Shown here in pieces: positions 48,989 through 58,047 of a stretch of DNA of 64,000 nt. Source of the stretch: Methylobacterium haplocladii (GTDB taxonomy: Bacteria > Pseudomonadota > Alphaproteobacteria > Rhizobiales > Beijerinckiaceae); NCBI RefSeq assembly GCF_007992175.1, contig NZ_BJZT01000024.1, positions 1 through 64,000 on the forward strand. The letters run 5' to 3'. Under the pieces are notes generated by a model, which saw only the letters and a program-made list of their open reading frames with translations, was not told where the DNA came from and ran no database searches. A program made the position numbers and the translations under genes. Within the stretch, counting starts at the first letter, position 1. Each line of letters starts with the position of its first letter.

Positions 48989-51394
48989 ATGACGAGCGAC
49001 GCGGTCTTCCTGCGCAGCGGCGGAGCCATGGGTGCGCTGATCCGCGCGCACGATTGGGCGGCGACGCCGTTCGGGCCGCCCGAAACCTGGCCGCAGCCGC
49101 TCCGCTCGGCCGTCGACCTTTGCCTGCATTCGAGTTTCCCGACGGCGGTCTATTGGGGGCCGGAGCTGCGGCTGATCTACAACGACGCCTGGGCGCCGAT
49201 CCCGGCGGAGCGCCATCCGGCCGCGCTCGGACGGCCGGGCGCCGAGGTCTGGACCGAGATCTGGCCGATCGTCGCGCCGCAGTTCCAGCGCGTGATCGAG
49301 ACCGGCGAGGGCTTCGCCGCCTTCGACCAGATGCTGCCGATGGAGCGGGCCGGCCGGATCGAGGAGACGTGGTGGACCTACAGCTTCACGCCCATCCGCG
49401 CCGAGGACGGCACGGTGGTCGGCGTGCTCAACCAGGGCAACGAAGTCACCGCGCATGTGCGCACGCAGCAGGCCCTGCGCGAGAGCGAGGGCAAGTTCCG
49501 CGGCATCACCAATTCCGTCGACCAGATGATCTGGTCGACCCTGCCCGACGGCTTCCACGACTACTACAACGACCGCTGGTACGAGTTCACCGGCGTGCCG
49601 GCCGGCTCGACCGACGGCGAGGGCTGGAACGACATGTTCCACCCCGACGACCGGGAGCGCGCCTGGGGCGTCTGGCGGCACAGTCTGGCGACGGGCGAGA
49701 CCTACCACATCGAGTACCGGCTCAAGCACCATTCGGGCACCTACCGCTGGGTGCTCGGCCGGGCGAAGCCGGTGCGGGACGCGAAGGGCGACATCACCCG
49801 CTGGTTCGGCTCCTGCACCGACATCCAGGAGATCGTCGACGCGCGCGAGGTGCTGGCGCAATCCCGTGCCGAGCTGGAGCGGCAGGTCGCCGAGCGCACC
49901 CGCGAGCGCAACCGCCTCTGGGCGATGACCAACGACCTGATGGGCACGGCCGGGCTCGACGGCTACCTCAAGGCGGTGAACCCGGCCTGGACGCGGATGC
50001 TCGGCTGGAGCGACGCCGAGCTTCTCGCGCGGCCCTTCTCCGACCTGATCGACAGGCAGGACCACGCCGCCACCGCCGACGTCGTCCGGCGGCTCGCGCT
50101 CGGCGAGACCGTCGACGGCTTCGTCGATCACATCTTCTGCAAGGACGGCCGCCAGCGCACGATCATGTGGAGCGCGGTGCCGGAGGGCGCACTGTTTTAC
50201 ATCGTCGGGCGCGACATCACCGAGCAGCGCTACGCCGAGGAGGCGCTGCGGCAGTCGCAGAAGATGGAGGCGGTGGGCCAGCTCACCGGCGGCCTCGCCC
50301 ACGACTTCAACAACCTGCTCACCGGCATCTCGGGCTCGCTGGAACTCCTGCAGACCCGCGTCAGCCAGGGCCGGCTCGGCGACGTCGACCGTTACGTCAA
50401 CGCCGCGCAGGGCGCCTCGAAGCGCGCCGCCGCGCTGACGCACCGGCTTCTCGCCTTCTCCCGCCGCCAGACCCTCGACCCGAAGCCGACGGACGTGAAC
50501 CGTCTGGTCGTCGGCATGGAGGAGCTGGTCCGCCGCACCATCGGCCCGCAGATCACCCTCGAGGTCGTCGCCGCCGGCGGGCTGTGGCCGGCGCTCGTCG
50601 ACCCGTCGCAGCTCGAGAACGCCCTGCTCAACCTCTGCATCAACGCCCGCGACGCGATGCCGGACGGCGGCCGCATCACCATCGAGACTGCCAACAAGTG
50701 GATGGACGCGCGCGCCGCCAAGGACCGCGACCTCGACCCGGGCCAGTACCTCTCCCTCTGCGTCACCGACACCGGCACCGGCATGACGCCGGAGGTGATC
50801 GCCCGCGCCTTCGATCCGTTCTTCACCACCAAGCCCATCGGCCAGGGCACCGGCCTCGGCCTCTCGATGATCTACGGCTTCGTGCGCCAATCCGGCGGAC
50901 AGGTGCGGATCTATTCGGAGCTCGGCGAAGGCACGACCATGTGCCTCTACCTGCCCCGCCATTACGGCGCCGCCGAAGATGTCGAGGCGGTGCCCGACCT
51001 TTCCGGCGCGCCGCGGGCCGATGTTGGCGAAACCGTGCTGATCGTCGACGACGAGCCCACCGTGCGGATGCTCGTCACCGAGGTGCTGGAAGACCTCGGC
51101 TACACCGCCATCGAGGCGGCGGACGGGGCCGGCGGCCTCAAGGTGCTGCAATCCGACGTGCGCCTCGACCTCCTCGTCACCGATGTCGGGCTGCCCGGCG
51201 GCATGAACGGCCGCCAGCTCGCCGATGCCGGCCGGGTGCTGCGGCCGCAGCTCAAGGTGCTGTTCATCACCGGCTACGCCGAGAACGCGGTGCTCGGCCA
51301 CGGCCATCTCGACCGCGACATGCAGGTGCTGACGAAGCCCTTCGTGATGGAGGCGCTGGCGAGCCGCATCCGGGACCTGATCGCCGGGGGGTGA
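48989..51394 (+). CDS. PAS-domain hybrid histidine kinase
   Basis: 801 residues with no membrane helix: three PAS-like domains (about 20-165, 170-290, 310-420; the first begins [19 protein letters not shown], a conserved head in such kinases), HisKA with the His in [10 protein letters not shown] (near 437), ATPase ([21 protein letters not shown]) and a receiver (Asp near 732 in [11 protein letters not shown], Lys in VLTKPF). Kinase and receiver resemble the LOV kinase just upstream (150 bases away, same strand), so the two may cross-talk. GTG 48953 is an alternative start. Confidence 0.93.
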   Translation: MTSDAVFLRSGGAMGALIRAHDWAATPFGPPETWPQPLRSAVDLCLHSSFPTAVYWGPELRLIYNDAWAPIPAERHPAALGRPGAEVWTEIWPIVAPQFQRVIETGEGFAAFDQMLPMERAGRIEETWWTYSFTPIRAEDGTVVGVLNQGNEVTAHVRTQQALRESEGKFRGITNSVDQMIWSTLPDGFHDYYNDRWYEFTGVPAGSTDGEGWNDMFHPDDRERAWGVWRHSLATGETYHIEYRLKHHSGTYRWVLGRAKPVRDAKGDITRWFGSCTDIQEIVDAREVLAQSRAELERQVAERTRERNRLWAMTNDLMGTAGLDGYLKAVNPAWTRMLGWSDAELLARPFSDLIDRQDHAATADVVRRLALGETVDGFVDHIFCKDGRQRTIMWSAVPEGALFYIVGRDITEQRYAEEALRQSQKMEAVGQLTGGLAHDFNNLLTGISGSLELLQTRVSQGRLGDVDRYVNAAQGASKRAAALTHRLLAFSRRQTLDPKPTDVNRLVVGMEELVRRTIGPQITLEVVAAGGLWPALVDPSQLENALLNLCINARDAMPDGGRITIETANKWMDARAAKDRDLDPGQYLSLCVTDTGTGMTPEVIARAFDPFFTTKPIGQGTGLGLSMIYGFVRQSGGQVRIYSELGEGTTMCLYLPRHYGAAEDVEAVPDLSGAPRADVGETVLIVDDEPTVRMLVTEVLEDLGYTAIEAADGAGGLKVLQSDVRLDLLVTDVGLPGGMNGRQLADAGRVLRPQLKVLFITGYAENAVLGHGHLDRDMQVLTKPFVMEALASRIRDLIAGG

Positions 51395-51463
51395 CGGCGC
51401 GGCCGCTCGCAAAGGCGGCCCCGCCCTCCCACATCACCGGGACACGACACGGAGCGCAGTCCC

Positions 51464-51838
51464 ATGGGTCTCCTCGACGGACTTCTTGGCCACGGCAGCG
51501 ACCTCACCCCCGGCGAGGTCGACCAGCAGCTCGCCGGCGTGCTGACGCAGGGCGAGAGCGTCCGCGTCGCCTTCCGCGTCCTGCGCGATCTAATGGTCTT
51601 CACCGACCGCCGCCTGATCCTGATCGACAAGCAGGGCATGACCGGCCGCAAGGTCGAATACCTCACGGTGCCCTACCGGGCGATCACCTCCTTCTCCGTG
51701 GAGACCGCCGGCAGCTTCGACATGGATTCCGAGCTGAAGGTCTGGGTCTCGGGCCGGCCCGATCCGATCGAGCGCACGCTGAAGCGCGGGGCGGATGTGA
51801 TGGGGATCCAGCAGGCGATTGCGGCTTCGTTGAAGTGA
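51464..51838 (+). CDS. bacterial PH-domain protein
   Basis: 124-residue single pleckstrin-homology-like domain (start MGLLDGLLGHGSDLTPGEV; core VFTDRRLILIDKQGMTGRKV and YRAITSFSVETAGSFD). The family's role is unknown; many members are stress-linked or membrane-associated. GGAG precedes the start, 69 bases after the PAS kinase, so it may be in the same transcript. The AT-rich block starts directly behind its stop. Confidence 0.9.
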   Translation: MGLLDGLLGHGSDLTPGEVDQQLAGVLTQGESVRVAFRVLRDLMVFTDRRLILIDKQGMTGRKVEYLTVPYRAITSFSVETAGSFDMDSELKVWVSGRPDPIERTLKRGADVMGIQQAIAASLK

Positions 51839-51906
51839 GTGTCAACAGCGCGAGCACATCTCAAGCATCATCCTACACCCTGTGTGCGCAAGTCGTTCAT
51901 CATCTA

Positions 51907-54570
51907 TCATATGAATTCCGCTTTCGCAGCATTTTCCAAGGCTGATCGAGCGGTGCTTGTCATTTTGCTGCGTTTCTTGTATTCGATTCTAAATTCATCG
52001 AGTTCTTTCAGATCTGTCTCTATTTCAGCAGGAGTAGGCGCTGTTATATTTCGGCCGGCTGCCATGTCATGTCCCGAACGTTCAGAAGCGCGTTTCATTG
52101 CAAAATAGATAATCCTGTAATCATTATCTGTTATACAAACCTCGCGGAGACGCTGCGTCATGACGTCGGGCACAAATCGCACAACAGTCTTTGCAAGCAC
52201 AACCTCTTCAACCAATCGTTCCCAGGTTTCGCGAAGATCAGAATAAAAATCCTTTACGAGTCTGCGGTATCTTTCATCACTAAAATTAGTTTCACTACGG
52301 TAACTTTTGGCGCGATCTCGTAGATTTTTGATTCTCTCATTCACGTCAGCGATCCAAGGCTCACAGTCTTCTTTTATTATGCCAAAACCTTCTGTTGCGG
52401 ATTTTGATATAACTGATTTCACCAATGGGATTTTGTTGGTCGACCGCGACGCCTCGGATACAATCTCATTGAAAAATACAATATTGTGAGTAAAGATGAT
52501 TACCTGCCGACCCTTTTCTGCCTCAGCAATTAAGCGCTGTGCTACCTTCCTTACGCGATTGTGATCCAGAGAGGAAACGGGATCGTCTACAATTAGTCCA
52601 TAGCTTGAGCCGTCACTCCCCATCTCAGACAAAAAGCAAGCTAAAGCCAATGCTCGCTGTTCGCCTTCAGACAGAATTTGATTGTTTTTGAAACTAGAGG
52701 CAGTCTTGAGACCCACCGAAAATAAACTTTCTCCGGCAGAACTTACTTCTTTTGTTTGTAATGGCAGATGCGAAAGGTCCAGTGCCGTGATTTCCGCTTG
52801 GATACGCCGTTCTAATTCATCTGTTATTAGATCCTTTCGCAAAATGCTAAGCTGCAGAGAGGTTGCACGAGTATTTGTTTGGGCAATGCATTTTTTTACC
52901 CCGGTCAAAAGATTCAAATCTGATAATCTTTGAAGAGTTATATCTAGAGCATTTCCCAATTTGCATCGATCTTTTAGATCGCCTAGTCGGGCACGCCTTC
53001 TATCCAATGCTGAGGCATGAAGCGCGACCTTTTCAAGCTGCAAAATTTCTTCTTCTATTTTTGGGATATCTGACGTTAAAAAACTTAGTATCTCGGCAGT
53101 GTCCGGTAAGGACACTATCGCTAAATTTTGATCTAACAAAGAAGATTTACGTCTTTCAAAATTTACTAACATCGACATGATTTTTGAGACAAGGGCCTCC
53201 CTTTTCAACTCAAGACTAGAATAGGGTTGAAGGCTTTCCTGCACCAAACTATCACTGGGTATCGTTAAAGAAACTATTCTTTCAACAGCCGAGTTTAGCT
53301 CGTTTCTGGCAATATCAGCGCAACGCGACGCGTCACTCAGAACGAATGCGTTAAAACGAGCCATTCGGCTGGCTGCCTCGTCGCTTAGTGGTTCTTGACA
53401 CAATAGACATGGGGCTCCTTGAACATCTGGAAGCTGCCCGGAACTCAGGTTGTCAGAAACCGCAGCAAAAGCGCGCGCAGCCTCGTACAATGTCCTCCAG
53501 GCATCGGATCCAATTTTTGGAAGTTTTTCATCCGAAAATCCTTCTGCAGCTGCTAGCCGGACTGCAGCGGCAGTGTAATCCGCATTGCTTCTTAACCTTT
53601 TTAATTCCAATTCAACTTCTGCTGAAAGACCCTGATTCAAAGAATCAATTACTTGAATTATTCTGTTAAGAAGTAGAATGCATCTTTTGCGTATTGCCGC
53701 TAGCGCAATTGGATCCTGAGCCAATTCTCGCTCTAGCAAAGATAATTCGATAATTTCTTCTTCGGAAAGCTTGGCAGTACGCTTGATTTCAAGCTCAGAT
53801 GGTAGCGACGACGATTTTGCATTCAGCCGTTCGAGCATCGTAGATACCAGGCTGCCAGGGGTGTACCCAGTTGGCAAAGGAGTACTTATACGCAGCTTGA
53901 TGCTGCTTTCCTCTTCATTGAACAACTTCAAGATTTTCCGACATAACTGACCATGATGCTCAAGTATTGCCACTTCATGCGGTAGATAAGCTATTTTGTT
54001 TTGACTGTCGACGTATAAACGAGCATTTCTGCTGTCAAAAACAGAAATTTGGCGCAATTCTTTCGGCGGGGCTTTGTCCGTAACCCAATTAAATATAGTT
54101 TTCTGACTATCCCCGATTTGAAAATGGATCTGGACTTGCCTAATAGCATTGGATTCATTCTCAAAAACATTTCCTCGAATATCGTCAACCGACAGGCTGC
54201 GGCATATTTTCTTTGCAATGCGAGTATAACCGCTTTTCCCACTTCCATTTTCCCCATAGATTAATGTGATTCCAACGGGGGCAAACCTAAGGATTTGGTT
54301 GGGTGCTAAACGATCAATGTTTTCAAGCGGCCCAAGCTGCGCTAACGCAACTCGCTGATGTTCAGAATTTCCTGTACCAAGATGGTGATGAGATAGTGCC
54401 TCACAGACTTGAATTTCAGACCGTAAGCCAACCTCATGCCTTATTGCTTCAGCAATTAATTCGATTTCGTCATCGCTGACTACGTAATCTTCGGCTAGAG
54501 CGATGCGTCTCAGGCTATCGGCTACCCATAACGGCTGTTGTGCTGCCCACGTGATGAGATTTCTAGTCAT
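51907..54570 (-). CDS. AAA/ABC-type ATPase with zinc-hook motif, RloC/AAA_13-like
   Basis: 887 residues in AT-rich DNA. ABC-type ATPase halves are split by long coiled coils: Walker A GENGSGKS (106-113), signature LSEGEQRALALA (near 634), Walker B LIVDDPVSSLD (near 660), switch His in IIFTHN. A Rad50-like CLLC hook (near 390) lies between the coils. The C-terminal domain has LRETWERLVEEV (Arg-x3-Glu near 782) and a GHD His (near 834), recalling the Arg-Glu-His triad of the anticodon nucleases PrrC and RloC, though the Glu-His spacing of about 50 is longer than in PrrC. A phage-defence role is inferred, not shown. Confidence 0.8.
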   Translation of the reverse strand: MTRNLITWAAQQPLWVADSLRRIALAEDYVVSDDEIELIAEAIRHEVGLRSEIQVCEALSHHHLGTGNSEHQRVALAQLGPLENIDRLAPNQILRFAPVGITLIYGENGSGKSGYTRIAKKICRSLSVDDIRGNVFENESNAIRQVQIHFQIGDSQKTIFNWVTDKAPPKELRQISVFDSRNARLYVDSQNKIAYLPHEVAILEHHGQLCRKILKLFNEEESSIKLRISTPLPTGYTPGSLVSTMLERLNAKSSSLPSELEIKRTAKLSEEEIIELSLLERELAQDPIALAAIRKRCILLLNRIIQVIDSLNQGLSAEVELELKRLRSNADYTAAAVRLAAAEGFSDEKLPKIGSDAWRTLYEAARAFAAVSDNLSSGQLPDVQGAPCLLCQEPLSDEAASRMARFNAFVLSDASRCADIARNELNSAVERIVSLTIPSDSLVQESLQPYSSLELKREALVSKIMSMLVNFERRKSSLLDQNLAIVSLPDTAEILSFLTSDIPKIEEEILQLEKVALHASALDRRRARLGDLKDRCKLGNALDITLQRLSDLNLLTGVKKCIAQTNTRATSLQLSILRKDLITDELERRIQAEITALDLSHLPLQTKEVSSAGESLFSVGLKTASSFKNNQILSEGEQRALALACFLSEMGSDGSSYGLIVDDPVSSLDHNRVRKVAQRLIAEAEKGRQVIIFTHNIVFFNEIVSEASRSTNKIPLVKSVISKSATEGFGIIKEDCEPWIADVNERIKNLRDRAKSYRSETNFSDERYRRLVKDFYSDLRETWERLVEEVVLAKTVVRFVPDVMTQRLREVCITDNDYRIIYFAMKRASERSGHDMAAGRNITAPTPAEIETDLKELDEFRIEYKKRSKMTSTARSALENAAKAEFI

Positions 54571-55119
54571 TTAATTTCGAGAGCCCCGCCTATCCAGTCG
54601 ATTTTGTAACCTACGACCGTGGGATGTATCAAGGCTCTTTATGATTTTAGTTTCGACCAAAATGTGTTCACTGAGATGATGCTATCGGCATCGTTCGAAT
54701 GATTGTCTATTGGATAGAAAGATATCAGTTTAAGACTTTATATAAACTTTCATGATTAGACTTATTAGAATTATTTAAGTATATCTCTTTATATCTAGGT
54801 AAATTCTTCCCACTTAAACGCGCAAGATTGGTTTCGGGCAGGGTTGTCGCTTAAGGGAAGGGGCGTCTTGCCATCCCCCTCAAACCCCGCTACACGCCCC
54901 GCTTCGCGTTCGCTCCGGCCGGGGGCTGAACGGGCGGTGCCGTTCGCGGCATAGGGTTCGTCTTCCAAGAATCCGTCGTCCGGTGTTCCCGCCTTCGACA
55001 CTCCGCTCGGGCCATTCAACGGCTCGAAGGGCTTGGCGCCGAGAGAATTGCGAGACGAACCGGCCCGAGACACCCGCTGAGACGCGGTCGGGCTCCTTTT
55101 TGTGATGAAAGGCCCGAGA
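54571..55119. other. intergenic region between the AT-rich ATPase gene and rpsF
   Basis: About 230 AT-rich bases (to 54800) belong with the ATPase block; from 54810 the composition returns to background. The GC-rich part has open frames on the minus strand without start signals or family likeness. The last 60 bases form the rpsF leader hairpin listed separately. Confidence 0.45.
55063..55093 (+). promoter_or_regulatory. hairpin in the rpsF leader, possible S6:S18 binding site
   Basis: GCCCGA / TCGGGC and CCGC / GCGG stack into a hairpin with a five-base bulge (GACAC) on the 5' side only and a six-base loop. It ends 26 bases before the rpsF start. S6:S18 autoregulatory RNA hairpins with a one-sided bulge and a CCG element are known before rpsF in many bacteria; the match is by position and shape only. 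Confidence 0.4.
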
Positions 55120-55587
55120 ATGCCTCTCTACGAACACGTCTTCCTGGCGCGCCAGGACGTGACGGCCCAGCAGGTCGAGACCATGGTCGAGACCTACAAG
55201 GGCGTCATCGAAGCCAATGGCGGCACGATCGAGAAGATCGAGCCCTGGGGCATCAAGTCCCTGGCGTACCGCATCAAGAAGAACCGCAAGGCGCATTTCA
55301 CGCTCCTCAACATCTCCGCCCCCCCGGCCGCCCTGGCCGAGATGGAGCGCCAGATGCAGATCTCCGAGGACGTGCTGCGCTTCATGACCATCCGCGTCGA
55401 GCAGCTCGAGGCCGAGCCCTCGGCCATGATGCAGAAGCGCGACCGCGACGACCGCAAGGATCGCGACCGCGGCGACCGTCCGCGTCGTCGTGACGACGAG
55501 TTCGGCGGCGGCGGCGATCGTGGGGACCGGGGTGACCGCGGCGATCGCGGCGATCGGCCCGAGCGTAACTTCGGCGGGGAGAACTGA
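55120..55587 (+). CDS. rpsF: 30S ribosomal protein bS6
   Basis: 155 residues; the core ([15 protein letters not shown]..., [22 protein letters not shown]) is the S6 fold that pairs with S18 on the 30S platform. The C-terminal 45 residues are a charged Arg/Asp/Gly tail with four GDR(G) repeats, longer than in E. coli but common in Alphaproteobacteria. ATG 55120 gives the conserved start. First gene of the operon with rpsR. Confidence 0.97.
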   Translation: MPLYEHVFLARQDVTAQQVETMVETYKGVIEANGGTIEKIEPWGIKSLAYRIKKNRKAHFTLLNISAPPAALAEMERQMQISEDVLRFMTIRVEQLEAEPSAMMQKRDRDDRKDRDRGDRPRRRDDEFGGGGDRGDRGDRGDRGDRPERNFGGEN

Positions 55588-55589
55588 GC

Positions 55590-55865
55590 ATGGCTTTCGG
55601 TGCAAGTGCCGGCGCGGCTGCCGGTGGTGCGGGCGGCGGTGGCCGTCGTCCCTTCTTCCGTCGTCGCAAGACCTGCCCCTTCTCCGGCGTCAACGCGCCG
55701 AAGATCGACTACAAGGACGTGAAGCTGCTCTCCCGCTACGTCTCGGAGCGCGGCAAGATCGTTCCGAGCCGCATCACGGCGGTCTCGGCCAAGAAGCAGC
55801 GTGAGCTCGCCCAGGCGATCAAGCGCTCGCGCTTCCTCGGCCTCCTCCCCTACGTCATCAAGTAA
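55590..55865 (+). CDS. rpsR: 30S ribosomal protein bS18
   Basis: 91 residues, starting two bases after the rpsF stop. The body [34 protein letters not shown] and [12 protein letters not shown] is typical S18. The head is a Gly/Ala-rich stretch of about 20 residues. It binds with S6 on the 30S platform. Confidence 0.97.
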   Translation: MAFGASAGAAAGGAGGGGRRPFFRRRKTCPFSGVNAPKIDYKDVKLLSRYVSERGKIVPSRITAVSAKKQRELAQAIKRSRFLGLLPYVIK

Positions 55866-55876
55866 TTTTGTGAGTG

Positions 55877-55904
55877 GCCGGCCCGGCTTCGCTGGGCCGG
55901 CTTC
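55877..55904 (+). terminator. strong hairpin after rpsR (terminator or attenuator)
   Basis: GCCGGCCC / GGGCCGGC with a GGCTTCGCT-type loop, 11 bases after the rpsR stop, followed by a weak T tract (CTTCTCGTC). It may reduce read-through into the membrane-protein gene and rplI. Confidence 0.55.
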
Positions 55905-56001
55905 TCGTCGAGGGTGGTTCACGCGAGCCACTATCGTTGGGGCGCAGCGACGCCTCTAACCCTGGCCGATCCGGCACAGCGGGACAGCGCAGCACACAAA
56001 A

Positions 56002-57051
56002 ATGGCCCAGAACCTCGGCATCGGCGTCCTCGCCGGGCTCGTCTCGGCGCTCCTGTTCGGGATGCTGCTCCAGGCGACGCCGCTCGCGATCCTGCTCTAT
56101 CTGCTCGCCCCCCTGCCGATCCTCATCGTCGGGCTGGGCTGGAGCCACAGGGCCGGGCTCGCCGCCGTCGCGGCCGGATCGCTCGCCCTGGCGATCGGCG
56201 TCACGCCCTTCCTCGGCATCGGCTTCGCGGCCTATCTCGCGGTCCCCGCCTGGTGGATCGCCTACCTCGCCCTGCTCGGCCGGCCGAATGCCGACGGCAC
56301 GCTCGAATGGTACCCGGTCGGCCGCCTGCTCGCCTGGGTCGCCGGCACCGCCGCGCTTGCCTTCGTCGCCATCGCCGTGATCGCCGCGCCGAATTACGAG
56401 ACGTTTCGCACGCAGCTCGGCACCATGGCGAAGAAGGTGGTGCAGGCGCAGATGAAGGGCGCTGGGTCCGCAAGGGTTTCGGCGACGATTGCCGGGCAGC
56501 CCGAGAGCCAACCCTCGGGCGAGACCCCGCCGCCCGCGCAGGAGCCGCCGCCCGTCCCGAACGAAGATAAGGCTCCCACGGTCCAGGACGAGGTCGCCGA
56601 CGCGCTGGCCACCGTCGCCCCGGGCCTCGCCGCGCAGGGCCTCACCATCCTGCTGGTGTTCTACCTGTGGGCCGCAGCCCGCATCGTGAAGATCTCCGGC
56701 CGGCTGATGCGGCCCTGGCCGGACATTCCCTCCACGCAGATGCCGCGCAACGTGCTGGTGATGCTCGTCGGCGCCATCGCCCTGGCGCTGGTGCCCGGCT
56801 ATCCCGGCGTGCTCGGCGTAGCGCTGATCGGCGCGCTGAGCGCGGCCTTCAGCCTGCAGGGGCTCGCCGCCTTCCACGACCGCTCGCGCGGACGGCAGGC
56901 GCGCGGCGCCCTGCTGTTCGGGCTGTACCTCGTCCTCATCCTGACTCAGGGCCTCGCCTTCGTGGCGCTGACCCTGTTCGGCATCGCCGACACGGCGCTC
57001 GCGCGCCGCTCGGCCCCGGCGGAGCCGCCCGGCGGACCCCGCTCCCTCTGA
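56002..57051 (+). CDS. DUF2232 membrane protein
   Basis: 349 residues with about eight hydrophobic helices and a Pro/Glu-rich soluble stretch in the middle (about 155-190). Membership of DUF2232 (YybS-like) is inferred from topology and from its place between rpsR and rplI, where such proteins are found in Alphaproteobacteria. The product has no known function; a transporter or cell-envelope role is possible. Confidence 0.82.
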   Translation: MAQNLGIGVLAGLVSALLFGMLLQATPLAILLYLLAPLPILIVGLGWSHRAGLAAVAAGSLALAIGVTPFLGIGFAAYLAVPAWWIAYLALLGRPNADGTLEWYPVGRLLAWVAGTAALAFVAIAVIAAPNYETFRTQLGTMAKKVVQAQMKGAGSARVSATIAGQPESQPSGETPPPAQEPPPVPNEDKAPTVQDEVADALATVAPGLAAQGLTILLVFYLWAAARIVKISGRLMRPWPDIPSTQMPRNVLVMLVGAIALALVPGYPGVLGVALIGALSAAFSLQGLAAFHDRSRGRQARGALLFGLYLVLILTQGLAFVALTLFGIADTALARRSAPAEPPGGPRSL

Positions 57052-57080
57052 ACCACCCAACCCCAAGAAGGATTGTTACC

Positions 57081-57662
57081 ATGGACGTCATCCTCCTCGA
57101 GCGCGTCGCCAAGCTCGGCCAGATGGGCGAGACCGTCAGCGTCAAGCCGGGCTACGCCCGCAACTTCCTCCTCGCCCGCGGCAAGGCGCTGCGCGCCACC
57201 GAGGGCAACAAGAAGCACTTCGAGACCCAGCGCGCCCAGCTCGAGGCGCGCAACCTCGACCGCCGCAAGGAGGCCGAGGGCGTCGCCGAGAAGCTGAACG
57301 GCCAGAGCTTCACCCTGATCCGCCAGTCGGGCGAGTCCGGCGTGCTCTACGGCTCGGTCTCCACCCGCGACCTCGCCGAGGTCGTCACCAAGGACGGCTT
57401 CTCCGTCGGCCGCGACCAGTTCGTGCTGCACCAGCCGATCAAGACGCTGGGCCTGCACAACGTGCCGGTCACGCTGCACCCCGAGGTCGAGATCACCGTC
57501 ACCGTCAACGTCGCCCGCAGCCCCGAAGAGGCCGAGCGTCAGGCCCGCGGCGAGTCGGTCACCGAGCGCGAGGCGTTCAACCTCGACGACCTCGGCCTCG
57601 AAGTCGGCCAGGCCCTGGCCGATGCCGGCGAAGGCGCCGACGATCGCGGCCGGGATCGCTGA
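57081..57662 (+). CDS. rplI: 50S ribosomal protein bL9
   Basis: 193 residues. The N-terminal rRNA-binding domain has the L9 signature [18 protein letters not shown]; the connecting helix and C-terminal domain ([20 protein letters not shown]) follow. The last 30 residues are an acidic extension ([15 protein letters not shown]...). AAGAAGGA precedes the start at good spacing. Confidence 0.97.
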   Translation: MDVILLERVAKLGQMGETVSVKPGYARNFLLARGKALRATEGNKKHFETQRAQLEARNLDRRKEAEGVAEKLNGQSFTLIRQSGESGVLYGSVSTRDLAEVVTKDGFSVGRDQFVLHQPIKTLGLHNVPVTLHPEVEITVTVNVARSPEEAERQARGESVTEREAFNLDDLGLEVGQALADAGEGADDRGRDR

Positions 57663-57705
57663 GTCCGACAGCGGTTCCATCTGATCGGAACGGTCGTTGA
57701 AGGCT

Positions 57706-57818
57706 CACTCCTCCCTCCTGCGGGGAGGAGGTAGGAGGTGGGGGTGGTGCAGGCGGGACCGGGACGCTCGATCCTGAACCCCCCCACCCCTGACCCCTCC
57801 CCGCAAGGGGGAGGGGAA
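57706..57818. repeat. family C palindromic repeat, copy 2
   Basis: Outer arms CTCCTCCCTCCTGCGGGGAG / CCCTCCCCGCAAGGGGGAGG and inner GGAGGTGGGGGTGG / CCCCCCCACCCC, like the copy at 21372 but with a different centre. Confidence 0.75.
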
Positions 57819-57882
57819 ACGCCGTTCAGCCGACTTCGATCGGCGGTGGACAGCGGGGAGCGTCGTTTCCTGCGGTTGACTC

Positions 57883-57897
57883 GTTCGCAGTTTGTTC
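57883..57897 (+). promoter_or_regulatory. candidate LexA (SOS) box upstream of dnaB
   Basis: GTTCGCAGTTTGTTC matches the alphaproteobacterial LexA consensus GTTC-N7-GTTC exactly, 150 bases before dnaB. One or two chance matches are expected in a window this size, so this is a lead only. Confidence 0.35.
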
Positions 57898-58047
57898 GAC
57901 CATGGACGCCCGCGTTTCCGTGTCAGGATTCGCGGGCGTTCGCGTTCCGGGGAGCGCGGCTAAGGATCGGTTCACCCTGTCGCGGCATGGTGGACGGCTG
58001 ACGGAGACCGGCGCCCGCGGGCTGCCGCTGAAGGAGCTCAGACCGCC

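Larger units (their letters stand above)
57663..58047. other. intergenic region between rplI and dnaB
   Basis: 385 bases: a family C repeat (57706-57818), then the dnaB promoter region with a GTTC-N7-GTTC motif at 57883-57897. No gene is supported. Confidence 0.5.

Noticed and set aside
51839..54840. Search for direct repeats (attachment sites) flanking the AT-rich ATPase block
   Set aside because: Only a seven-base GCGCAAG match was found near both edges, within chance; no integrase or transposase present.
54795..55605. Minus-strand ORFs upstream of and across rpsF
   Set aside because: They overlap rpsF antisense and lack ribosome-binding sites; no family likeness.
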